Position numbers and translations under genes: made by a program. From the NCBI GenBank assembly GCA_028023455.1, contig JAQFVV010000056.1, forward strand, positions 3,720,001-3,784,000: DNA of 64,000 nucleotides. The letters run 5' to 3'. Shown here piece after piece: positions 48,201 to 59,585 of the stretch. Below the pieces are notes generated by a model. The model had not been told where the DNA came from. It ran no database searches and saw only the letters and a list, made by a program, of their open reading frames with translations. Positions within the stretch are counted from its first letter, which is position 1. Each line of letters opens with the position of its first letter. Source of the DNA: Epiperipatus broadwayi. Its lineage: Eukaryota > Onychophora > Udeonychophora > Euonychophora > Peripatidae.

Positions 48201-49770
48201 ACTGAGATAGTATGATAATAAGTGCATTAAATTTCTATGGGCAAGCTTGGACTGGAGATAATAAGAACATTATATCTTTAAGAAGTGTTAGTTAAAAGAA
48301 TGACATCACCAGAAATTTATATTTTATATTCAGCACTATATACAATTTAGAGAAACTGAATATATAACAGTAAAGTAAATTCTGAGTTACAAAAATATTT
48401 ATTTTCATTAATTTAACTTTATAATTTTATAATAAAGAAAAAAAATGCTAGACTAAAATGTGCATTAATGTATTTAACTTGTCCTCCATCACATTTTATT
48501 TACTTAATAAATTGATTACTACTCACTCCATTTTATTACTACTTATTCTGGTATCAGTAACTTGCCATGATTCAGCCACATTTAAAGATTATCACATAGT
48601 TTTTTTGCCTTTTACATGTCTCTTTAAATATCCTTAATTACATTTTGTTATTTTGCACAATTTTACATAAAAAAAAATATTCACAGAGTTCAACTTCAAG
48701 ATGATTATTTTTGTTCAGGACCTGAATTAAACTTAGAATGTAGCTATTCAATTTTCATGTTTAAATGTACAAATAAGTTATTAAAAATCAAAGTGTAGGC
48801 ATTATTTTAATCTCTGTCTATTATCAGAAGGATTTGGCATTTATAAGGCCTACCACTTTTTATAATAGTTTCATTAAGAATATGACCTTGAGCCAAAGAA
48901 AACATCTATTTCTGTTAATAATTTTCCTAAAGTAATTCAAATGTATCATTTTTGTAGGAATTTAAATCATCTACATTTGCTGCAGCATGATTTATTATTA
49001 AACTATTGTGCCCTTTTATTAATTTATAGCAAGTTGACCACAGTAACATCATCCATTTACTGATGCTTATCAATTTAGGGGGGTATTTAAACATATGACA
49101 TTAATATTAATTAAACATTGAGAAGATGGAGACACTAATTGAATATTAAGATATGAACGAATCATATTACATTTATTGAACAAAATACAACTATAATAAT
49201 ATGAAAACATAATGTCAGTTCTTTATGAAAAGGAAGCTGGAATAAATGCTAGTTAAGTATTAGGTAAAGGAAAGAATCTGTTAAATAAGATAGACTGAAG
49301 TGATGAAAATTTCTTAGGCATTTTCACTTATAATATTTATTTATTGCACTTAGAATGGGTGAGTAATATTTAAGAAGCAGTGAATCAAAGTCAGTGATAT
49401 CTAAAACAGAGATGGTTTATAATTTTTGTAAATTGGAAGTAATATGGATCAAGTCTTTTGAAATTTATTGGTGTTAATTATCAGCTGAATATTGTTATTT
49501 AATATTTGAAGCACTCAAGCATAAATTGGTAGGTTTGTTTAGAGTACTTTAAATATATTTCTATCTATATACTATAAATTTACTGGGGTGTGAATAATAC
49601 AATAATAGATTATAGAATTGACATTCTCTGAAATGTAAAAAATTTTCTTTGCTTTCTATTACTTTTTTGCTATTTAGTAAATAATTTTACTGTAGCAAAT
49701 ACTTTAGTTACACATGTTATGGTAAGTTTAACTGTTGTAAAAAAACGTCATTTATACATCTCATTTAAAG
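45266..49770. other. AT-rich non-coding stretch
   Basis: No supportable gene or named repeat. Many short poly-A and poly-T runs. Confidence 0.45.
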
Positions 49771-50111
49771 TAATTATAAGGGGGTTGAACTCAGACTTTC
49801 AAACACCCCACAGCTATTTAATCCATCTTATACAACTGATACACGATCACATATATGTGAAAATGATAGATCTCTAATATACATACTTCATGCTGAACCC
49901 ATATCACTATCTCCAACACATATTTACAATCACTTCTCAGTTTATATTAAGATAGCAAATTTTCAAACTTTAATGGACAAAATTCAATCTTCTGCACTCT
50001 TCAACCACCCATTCCTTTTTCACATGCTTATAGCCATGTGTATCAGTTGTATAAGATGTATTGGATAGCTGTGGGGAGTTAGAAAGTCTGAGCTCAAGTC
50101 CCTTATAATTA
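49771..50111. repeat. Foldback of two hammerhead-family units, core lost
   Basis: Starts taattataagggggttgaac and ends with the reverse complement, ...cccttataatta at 50100-50111. The left 250 bp is a nearly full minus-strand unit, including the conserved 5' piece (tttgctatcttaatataaac on the minus strand). The right ~95 bp is a plus-strand 3' end. In the left unit the ribozyme part reads GTTCAGCATGAA without CTGATGA, so the core is deleted. Confidence 0.7.
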
Positions 50112-50282
50112 CATTAAATTTAGTATAGACAATATACTTGTATTTAAGTAATACATATTTAGCCTGTATTCTGCCCAGAATGTATTTAACCTGTATTCTA
50201 TTCATCCCTCTTCTGTATAATTAAATGGACATATTGAGGTCTTATGTGTGAGAGGTCAAATTGACTTTAAGATCAACATGGG

Positions 50283-50592
50283 TATGATAATAATATTGGT
50301 ATCAACAAGGTCTTTGAGCATTTCATCCTCAGATTTTTCAATGATATGTATGACTGAAAAGTTAAAGAGTGGAAAAGATCAAAGCTTGTCTATTAAAGTT
50401 TGAATATTTGATATCTTAATATAAACTGAGCAGTGATTGTATATATGTGTGGGAGATGTTGGATCAGCATGAAATACATATATTGGAGATCATTTATCTT
50501 TTTAACATGTATATGGTTGGGTGTGTCAGTTGCATAAGATGGATTGAATAGCTGTGGGGAGTTGGAAAGTCTGACTTAAAGTCCCTTATATA
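50283..50592 (+). repeat. Hammerhead-family unit, longest copy, core deleted
   Basis: The best guide to the full unit (about 310 bp): 5' part shared with 6457-6605, then gtgggagatgttggatcagc, then the 3' part shared with 12017-12170 and 44469-44563, ending gaaagtctga and cccttatat. The ribozyme core is replaced by ggatcAGCATGAAA: CTGATGA and the 5' half of stem II are precisely missing, apparently deleted between short ATCA/TTCA matches. GAAA, stem III and the stem I 3' strand (ttggagatc) remain. Confidence 0.7.
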
Positions 50593-53500
50593 TATATATA
50601 TAATAATGACAAATATAAATAAATGATCTGAATGAAAATCTTTAAATACTGTATTTCCAGAATGGCATTACAGTTTTGATGTCTATTTCAAAGTGCAAAC
50701 CAATAGTATGTTTTGTTGCAGAGAAGATATAATATATTCATGAAAACTTTTAAATCCAATGTTCATTTATCAATTCTGATGTTATATATATATATATATC
50801 CAAATTATTTTTTTAATAATAATTATTTGGTTTATATGACATTACACACATAATTACTAGTTTATATTCATGATAATATAAAGAGATATTATTTCATGAA
50901 CAAATATTATTTTATAATATTACAAATGAATCAATGCTTTATTTAGGATGATATCATGGGGTTAATTCATATCTTAGAAAAAATTGATAAATTGATCTAA
51001 TAAAATTACACAGGTAGGTAGATGTAGTACTTATACATCTTCTGATGTTTATATTTTATCTTTGAAATATAGGTAACATCCGATTTAAAGGATAAAATAT
51101 TCTGATGGTTTATAACATAATCAAGCAATTTCATTGATTTTTCCTTTTAAAATAAATTGTCATTTCTCCATAAAATTTTCTTGATATGCTGTCTGGTTCA
51201 TATTCAGATAATGTTGCTAATTATCCCTCTATTTTGTTCGTTTAATTATATACTTTTAAAGTAAATAAAATGAAATCATGCAAAGAAATTTATACATGAT
51301 TTTGTTTAAAGCCAAAACAAAAGTGAGAAAGCATGGGTTCAAACTTTTCCCTTCTATTTATAAGATTTTTTCATTGACATCAGTGTAACTATAGAATTTT
51401 TTTATATTCACCTTTCAAGCAATTTCTCTAATAAAAAATTGTATTATATAACAAATAAAAATAAATATTTTAGAATTATTATATACAATAAAAATTTTCA
51501 TTTTAAAATACCAACACTATTTTTCATTTCAACAAAACATAAACAATTTATACTACACTTTCAATATATTACACTGGAAATATATTTTATATACATTTTC
51601 CCAGTATAATATTATACAAATAAAAAGACCAAATGCATTTTAAATATTAAACATTTATTCGAATTGTTTATAATTTATTATAGTAAATACAGTAACAAGA
51701 AAATAAACATATAATAATGAAGAATAATAATTTCCCCCAAATTATATGTTTTATTATTCACATATTAACTTTCTTTTAAAGTCAATTTACAGTCTTGCAA
51801 TATAATTAATAATAAACAATTTTATATTAATATTATTGTCATCATAGCAACACAGCTCAATGTTTTATAAGTTAACACATTCATTATCCAAAAATCAAAT
51901 AAGAAAGATTTTAAAAAAGTACATCTTACCACATACTGAAATACATTTCAAATTCCCTGATTTAATCATCACTTATAATTTTTTGCAAAAGTTTTTAGGA
52001 TAGTCATGTACTTATAAGTTCTATTTATGAAAGCAGATCATTTGTTGCCAAAGAAAAGAAAGATTGAAAGAATGTAATAAGAAAGAATCTTTTGTTAATG
52101 CTTTAAATTATTTTTTCTTAAGACAAAAAAAAACCCCCTGAAATATTCAAATATCTTATGCTTTTCCCAATTTTCAAACACCATAAAATTGTCACTTCCA
52201 TGACTTACACAAAGAACATTTAATTTAAAGAATTTTTTTTTAAAAAAGCTCTATATGTTACATTTATAAATTTTAACAAAAACTATGAAATTACTTACAA
52301 AATTAAGTTCAATTTTTTCTGCATTAAAAATTATATTATAAAATGCAACTTTATTCTTTAACATAAATTTAATTGGACAAGAGCATGCTTATTATTAAAT
52401 ATAAATAATTATTAATACTTTATCAGACTGCTATATTTTTACTGCAGATGCTCTGCTTCTGTGGGTTTTTAAACAACAGTTTGTTCTTTTCCCTAAGGGT
52501 GAGAAATTTATCTCCAGAATTTTTAATGAATTGTGTCATTTAGTTCTATTTCTATTTCACTTATCATTATGTATATATAGGGCAGATAATATAGATTTTT
52601 ATGATTATATGATAAAATTAAAATCACTTTTGAATCATACCATGTATTTTTATTTAAAAGTTTTTGTTAATCTATCCAATGTATATATGAATGAACATTT
52701 TTTAATTCGTGCACAAACACTATTTTGTTATTATTTGAGACAAAACAGTTATTTATTACACCCTTAGCCTTGATAAGAATAAATGTGATTTCATCAAAAC
52801 AATAGGAATTTAAACCAAAAACTAATACATGGTATATCCCCCCAAAATTTAAATTTCTTATACAGGCCATCCTTGATATTCATACATTCTACTTTTGTAC
52901 AACTCACTCATTTATATATGAGGGCAATAGAAAAATACAGCATGTTACAGAACTTTTTATCAAAAAAATAAAAAGAAGAGAATACTTATGGGTTAGCATA
53001 GACCCCAAGATTGATTATGGATAATTCCAGACAATAAGATTCTTTATATATATTGTGATCTTGTGCTATTGCACATTGTCTTGGTTGGTTATTGTAACTT
53101 ATAAGTTTATGCTATTTAAAAAAATAAATAAAGGAAGAAGATGATAACATTTATTGTGTAAATTAATGTGTAAATTATATTATCTAAATTTTATTTTATT
53201 AATATAATGTACTCCAGTCAAATAATTATAAGTACAAAATATATAAAAATGTAGCTCTAATATCTAATATAAGTATGCTTCCAAGTTGTAAAGAATGAAA
53301 GGTAAATAGAATTATAGATAATATAGGACTGGATAAAGTTAATTTTTATGTTTAAAAATGTATAGGATAGTATATGAGCTTATTTATGTTATAATTATTA
53401 AAATCATTTCAAAATGATTAATAATTTAGTTAAGTTATTTTGTTTGATAGAATTTAAAAAATATATATCTGAATAACATTGATTAGTTTATTTAGGTAAT

Positions 53501-55544
53501 ATTAAGTTGATTGAAAATATAGAATTAATTATTGAAATAGAATAAATTTAGATGATATAAAGGAATTTCCTGTATACATGTGTGTGTGAATTGGCATGCA
53601 TGTGAGGAGATTTGATAAAATATTGTTAATAGAGTTAATTTTAGTCATTAAATATTCAGAAATAAATGTTCGATTAATTCAGTCATAAAAGGGCTAAAAT
53701 AAATAAATAGAGTTTGTGATAAATTTAAAAGTGAGAATTTAAGTGTAACAAATATTATTTAATATCTTGTTTTATTTTTATTTTTTATTAATTATATCAA
53801 TTAATAAAAATGAAGTTCAACTTTTGTTCAACTTATAGAAAGTTTAAATTATCACGTGAACATTGAAAGTAGAGAAAAAATTATGTAATTTTTTTAATTA
53901 GTTCCACATAGTAGTTTGAATTTTTTTTGGTAGATGTCACAATTTTGAAATGTGTATCTGATTAAGATGCCTACCAAAATAAGAGTATAAAAAGAGGAGA
54001 ATTGTCAGTATATGGGTGTGTGCTGCTCTTCTCTCATCTGAAGTTGACCTCATGCATGTTTATTCTTCAAAAAGAAAACAGTAATAAGTTTTTTATCTTT
54101 TTTTTTTCCAAAATGTTAATTTTCTAAAATGTTTATCATTCCTTAACTTATAATGCAAGGTTAGACAGAAAATAGTAAGGTATTTTTGTTTCTTAGATCT
54201 AACCTGATTGGAAGCATCTAAATGATTAACAAAATGTTTTGGAGGAATAGTTACCTTATAATCAATCAGTTCATTCAACTATGTTTAAACCAGAATTTTA
54301 AAAGAAACCAGGTGGTATGTTATATATTATTTACCAAGACCACATTAAACATTGTACTAGTTTATCTTTGTTTACTTTGTTTCATCTTTAGGAAAAAGAT
54401 ATTTAAATCAAATGAGAAAAGACTTTTTTAAAAAATTGATCTTTAGAGATAAAAAGTTATGCTTCAACAGATATTAATAACTGTTAATGTCAAAATGCGC
54501 AATTCAAGACTATTTAAGTAAATTATTTGAAGCATTCTTTTAATAAAGACTTTAAAACACTGACTTGCCTAAATTGATGAAAGGAGATGAACTTTATTGC
54601 ATATTTGCTTTCTTAATGTTGCACAAAAGAACATTTAGAATAGAATTGAAATGAATAAATTAATGGGAACTTTATTGAAAAGATATAGCTATATGTATAA
54701 GAATATTATACATTATGAAAGTGACCTATTTTTAATTTACAGACTTTTTAAAGTTAATAGTTATTTTTTTTAAAAATTGCTGTAATTATGTATTTGAGTG
54801 AACTAAAAAAAAATGCAAAATAAGAATAATATTTAAAATGCATTTTAAAAAGAAAAAAGTTGTTTATTTTTCCAGTATAACTGCAGACAAAACTAAATAA
54901 AAATTTTCTTAATAATATTTATTAAAACGGAAATATTGAAAACAAGCTAGCTGATATTTTCTTTTTAAGAACTAGTAAAATGGATTCAAATCTTGGCTAA
55001 AAAAAAATAAAAAACTGTTTGTTAAGTGTTATCTGTTATATATTATTTACTCAGATAGTCATACTTTCTCTTATTTTCTTATAAAAAAATATATGACAAG
55101 TAGGGATGTGTTGCTCTTTAAAATAATTCACCGGAAAAAGGATGTTCGCCCACAACAGATTGCTCACCATAGAAAGAACTTTAATAAAGAACTAAAAAAG
55201 GTGCTTTTAAAAAAATGTATTATTATTTTTATTATTATCTTATATTATGTTACTACTATACCAAAGTATTTTTCTATAATTTATAACATAATTATGTAAT
55301 TACTCTTATAACATGGAAGGTAAATTTATATATATATTTATTGTTGGCATTTAGTAATACTTTATTTATTTATGGGTAAACAGTCAATGTATATTAAGAA
55401 AAAGCGCACAATAGTTTTTACAATTATTATATATATATATTTTGTTTCGATTAGTAATATTTGCCTATGCTATTATAACCATTTTAGTTTTATAAAATTT
55501 TATGCTGTTTTTGATTTATTTTCTTTTTTTCCAAATCCCATTTT
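50593..55544. other. AT-rich non-coding stretch
   Basis: No gene that I can support. The 68-codon ORF at 55093-55299 and the 78-codon ORF at 52531-52767 (both plus) have no domain and A/T-driven composition. Confidence 0.45.
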
Positions 55545-55602
55545 AATTGGAGAGGATTTGAACCCAGACTTCCAGGCTCTCTTTAGTTATCCATCTTATT
55601 AG
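55545..55602 (-). repeat. Hammerhead-family 3' end fragment
   Basis: attggagaggatttgaacc, cagactt and atccatcttatt match the left arm of 44302-44563. Only the terminal 58 bp is present, on the minus strand. Confidence 0.55.
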
Positions 55603-56084
55603 CTTAAAGTTTACATAACATACATGTATTTAAATATTATAAATGCTAATTTAATAAAATCTGTTTTTAGTAATTTCATTTTCTTATTCTCACACATATA
55701 TTTTTGATATAAAGATTTACATAAACAAATAAAATAATCTTTATATGCTTTCATTTTCTTTGCTTTTGCGTTTCTTCTATGTAAAATTTTATTCTTTTTA
55801 TCTTTTCATATAAACCATATTTCCATTTCAGATTTTATTGCATTTTCTATTTTTTCTCTGGTATATAAAGTTTCTATTCTTTCATAAAATGATAACACTC
55901 TTAGATCTAACCACTTCAGCTTCACCTATTCATATATAAAAGTAGGTTGAAGTAAAGAATATTTCCCTTTTTTCTTCCTAGCGAAAGCTTGTGGCTAAGA
56001 CCTGTAGAAGTTCCTACCTTTGAATTTTTCAGATGCTTATTCCTGAAGGTTACAGCCTTAGTAAATATTACTATATCATTATTG

Positions 56085-56872
56085 TAAATTCTTTAATATT
56101 ATATATATATATAATATTTTTATTAGCTTCCATGTAATAAAAATATAATATCTAAATAGCTGACACTTTAGTACAATAACAAGTACTTTCCTCAGAGCTT
56201 TTTTTTTCAAATCATAAGAATGTATGTGGTGAGATTTAAAATCATTATTTTTGTCTTTTGTTAGTTTCTCCTCATTTTCAAATTCTATTGGTTGAGAAGT
56301 TTTAAAAAATATTTTATCCTCCAATAGTTTTTTTCCAAATATTGTTAATTTTCTTTGATTCACACTATTCATATATGCTCTTAGGCCTTTTAAAATCTCT
56401 ATAGCTTCCTTTAGTGGTCTCTGGTCATATTGTTCAATTTTTTCCAGAATATGTATTTTATTGAAATTGATGTCATGGATAGTTAATTTAAGATTTTTCT
56501 TTAACTGCCAAAATGTATTCTAACTTTCCTGTTTATTGTCTGTCCAATGTATGAATGTAAACAAACTCTACTTGGAATTTCATATAACTTATGACACTTC
56601 AAAGGAATTTTATCTTTAGGGTGTGGAAATACTTCATTAATTTTTTTAAATGTAGTATAAATTGTGTGGATATTATTTTTCTTTAAAACATTATGACAAA
56701 ACAGTCTTAATTTTTGAAGCATCAAAATTTTTTTTTTAAATATACATAAAAACAACCTTATTAATAATAATCCTGTGATCAAAACCATTATGAAGAAACA
56801 TTTTTTTTTGCTAGCATAGATATATTGGTGAAAATAGCTATCATCAGAAAATCTCTTAGTTCTATCTAACAA
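56085..56872 (-). mobile_element. Penelope-like element, GIY-YIG 3' part (left copy)
   Basis: Minus-strand ORFs of 123 and 97 codons give KKINEVFPHPKDKIPL, KLYEIP, HSYIGQT at residues 107-112, then after a frame break the REAIEI-equivalent KEAIEIL and LLEDKIFFKT. This order is that of the C-terminal GIY-YIG endonuclease of Penelope-like retroelements, which nicks target DNA. The catalytic-region Cys cluster is eroded and frames are broken. The 3' UTR carries a hammerhead-like remnant. A second copy lies immediately upstream in opposite orientation. Confidence 0.75.
56161..56195 (-). ncRNA. Hammerhead-like remnant of Penelope-like element (left)
   Basis: Minus strand: CTGAGGA, then AAGTAC, loop TTGTTATT, GTACT, then AAAGTGTC. 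Compared with a hammerhead core (CTGATGA-stem II-GAAA-GTC) the U4 position is G and the G of GAAA is lost. Stem II is intact. Penelope-like elements are known to carry minimal hammerheads in this position. Confidence 0.45.
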
Positions 56873-56887
56873 AAAAAAAAAAGCTTC

Positions 56888-57600
56888 TTCTTAATGATTT
56901 TGGTCCCAGGATTATTATAGGGCTTTTTTATATTATATGAAAAAATATTTTGATACTTCAAAAATTAAGACCATTCTGCCATATGTAAAAGGAGTAATGT
57001 TTTAAAGAAAAAATAATATCCATACAATTTATACTATATTTAAAAAATTAATGAAGTATTTCCACATTCTAAAGATAAAATTTCCTTGGAATGTCATAAA
57101 TGTATTTGACATTCTATGTGGAATTTGTTTACATTCATACATTGGATAGACCAATCATAGAATAAACATAGGAAAGGAAGAACACATTTTGTCATTTAAA
57201 GAAAAATCTAATTCATTAGTCATTTATTCATGCATTAAATTATCTAACCATGATATTAATTTTAATAAAACTCATATTCTGGTGAAAATCGAACAATATG
57301 ACCAGAGACTGCTAAGAGAAGCTATAGAGATTTTTAAAAGGTTTAAAAGCATAATAAAAAGTGTGAATTAAAGAAAATTAATAATATTTGGAAATAGTTA
57401 CTCGAGGATAAAATATTTTTTAAAACTTTTCAACCAATAGAATTTGAGAATGAGAAGAAAATAACAAAGGAAAAAAAAATAATGTTATAAAATCTCATTA
57501 CACACATTATTATGATTTCAGAAAGAAACTCTGAGGAAAGTACTTGCTATTGTACTGAAATTCCAATTATTTAGTTCTTATATTTTTATTATATGGAAGC
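56888..57600 (+). mobile_element. Penelope-like element, GIY-YIG 3' part (right copy, inverted)
   Basis: Inverted copy of 56085-56872. The plus strand gives KIKTILPYVKGVMF (the LPYVKG motif precedes GIY-YIG in Penelope-like proteins), an eroded GIY-YIG region with a frameshift, then an ORF at 57189-57371 with ILVKIEQYDQRLLREAIEIF, the conserved segment around the catalytic Glu. It continues to WKQLLEDKIFF-like codons and the 3' UTR. Both copies are dead. The two elements lie 5' to 5' around about 56880. Confidence 0.72.
57531..57563 (+). ncRNA. Hammerhead-like remnant of Penelope-like element (right)
   Basis: CTGAGGA (57531-57537), AAGTAC, loop TTGCTATT, GTACT, GAAA (57557-57560), TTC. Both boxes and stem II are present. 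The only core change is U to G in CTGATGA, the same as in the left copy, so it is either ancestral in this subfamily or one copy derives from the other. Confidence 0.5.
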
Positions 57601-58435
57601 TCCCAGAAATAAAACTATGAATTCATCATTTATCCATGAGATTATTAATATATATATTTATATACCAGAGTTTCCATTTAATAATTAATTTACATCTATA
57701 TTAATCTGTTCAAAATATTAAATTTAAATACATGACTTGCTGATTGGGAAAGTCTTAACATCAGTTGGGATGTAAGAAATGTTGCTATACATTTTATCTC
57801 AACTTTCATAGCTTTAAAGTCTACCTACTGGCTTATACATAACAATATGAGTGACTGATGAAAAGAGGCCTTCTTTTGATTAGTTAGTAGTTTGTACAGG
57901 GTTACTATTGTTTTCTTTTAGCCAGCAGAACCAATTTTATTGGTTGCTGCCCAATAATAAACTATGGCTATGAATTTAACTTCATTTACATAATAGTTCC
58001 TATATATGAATTAATTTACATCTATATATTATAATGGTTGGGGTGAGATTTAGAAATACTGTATCTGCCATACAAGGGCAGCACCAGACCATTTGAACCT
58101 GGGATATTTATATAGTATTCAGATACTTCAGAAGATCTAATTTTATATTATTTTTGACCATTAGCCCATACCACTAGCTTAAGGAGATGCAGAGATTTAA
58201 TATATAACTAAATTCTTAAAATATATTTTTAATAAAGAAAAAGATAAATTAAACTACTGCCCATAATAATAATACCAAAAGATATTTATTTATGTATATA
58301 TGACAACAAATTTGAAAAATAAATTACTAAAAAAAATACTTTAGGTTTCTTTTTTTTTTTTAACTTTAAATTTTAATCTTAGAATGTTGAGCATAGATAG
58401 GCTACCCAGACTATGCACTTAAAAAATTTTTAAAG
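57601..58435. other. AT-rich non-coding stretch
   Basis: No gene. At 57857 CTGATGA is followed by a possible stem AAAAGA/TCTTTT but then GATT instead of GAAA. 58020-58120 may be an old repeat related to 7031-7115. Confidence 0.4.
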
Positions 58436-58905
58436 CATTTGATTCCAGGCTAAAAGTCTGCAGCCTCACTAATGCTTGCTTCCTGACATATAGATGCAAC
58501 CAATGCAATGTGAACATGTTAGCATAAAACCATGCTGACAGGAGTGTCTGCAGTGTGATATTATTTAAAGGACATGATCCTAGTCCAGTACAGGAATGTT
58601 CACATGTCTGGTGAAGGAATCATGTATATAAAATATTAAAGAGAAATGCTATGTATGGGTGGGAGAATGGTCTATTTTGCCAACTTATATAGTCCCAATC
58701 CATAGAGCTAAAAGAGGTCATTGTCATGGGAAGTACTCCACATCCATTTCAACACAATGACTACATCTTTGGGGGCATGCATTCAGTTGGGCATATTGCC
58801 CTGTATGCTAACACACTTCACATTACATTGATGTAAACATCCATATATTCCTCCACCAGCATTGACACAACTATGAAACAAATAGACTGAAATCAAAACC
58901 CCTTT
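58436..58905. other. GC-elevated block, unrecognised
   Basis: About 470 bp of clearly more complex sequence (for example ctgcagcctcactaatgctt, ttgggggcatgcattcag) between AT-rich flanks. There is no ORF over about 50 codons, no RT, transposase or tRNA-like box. It is probably an old transposon fragment or a conserved non-coding element. Confidence 0.3.
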
Positions 58906-59399
58906 AAATTATCATACACTTAAATGAGTCTAAGCAGCCATCTATACTCATCTTATATTTAAGTCAATTTAATAATTTAATTTATTCTTTAAACAAAATT
59001 AATTTCAGGTAATAAACTTATTTTAAAATCACATATGTATCTAACTTATTTTAAAATTAAATAAAGCATTTGACCAATTTTTAAAATCCAATAATGCACA
59101 AATAATGATATGTATTGATTTTATCTTTAAATTTGTTTGCAATTGCAAACTCCCACCCTATTATCAACAAACTTTATATTAAGCATTAAAAAAATATAAT
59201 ACATATTTTAAAAAAAATTACATTTTTAACTTTTAGATAAGACTTTTAAAATTGCAAAGTTTATAAAAGAAAGTTCAGATTTGCTCATGTGAGGAAGTCT
59301 ATACTTCATATTTAAAGGAAAATAAAGTTTGGAGATTCTAAATTAATTAAAGAGAGTTTATAGTTCATTTTTACCATTAATGATTTATACTTTCCTTTC
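58906..59399. other. AT-rich non-coding stretch
   Basis: Nothing recognisable. Confidence 0.45.
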
Positions 59400-59585
59400 T
59401 TACTCTTGGCTCGGTTCTTTGCAATGAAGATCTGAATTTATGCAAGAGCCATTTCTTGTGGATGATGACAATTTATGAAGACAGTTCCAGTGATTCATTC
59501 CTGGGATATGTGGAGATGAAAGCTGCCTTTGGACGGCCGAACCAAGGGAAGCATGATTAAACATATTACATTTTGGTGACAACAA
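59400..59585. other. Exon-like island, strand uncertain
   Basis: A sharp island of balanced composition. The minus strand is open for 61 codons (HASLGSAVQRQLSSPHIPG, then NHWNCLHKLSSSTRNGS, CKEPSQE), followed by a fair splice donor (CCAAGA|GTAAGA). The plus strand also has a plausible frame (LNLCKSHFLWMM, then EDSSSDSFLGYVEMK, GRPNQGKHD and stop) preceded by a pyrimidine-rich tract and AG. One may be a real host exon. I recognise no family and cannot choose the strand. Confidence 0.35.
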
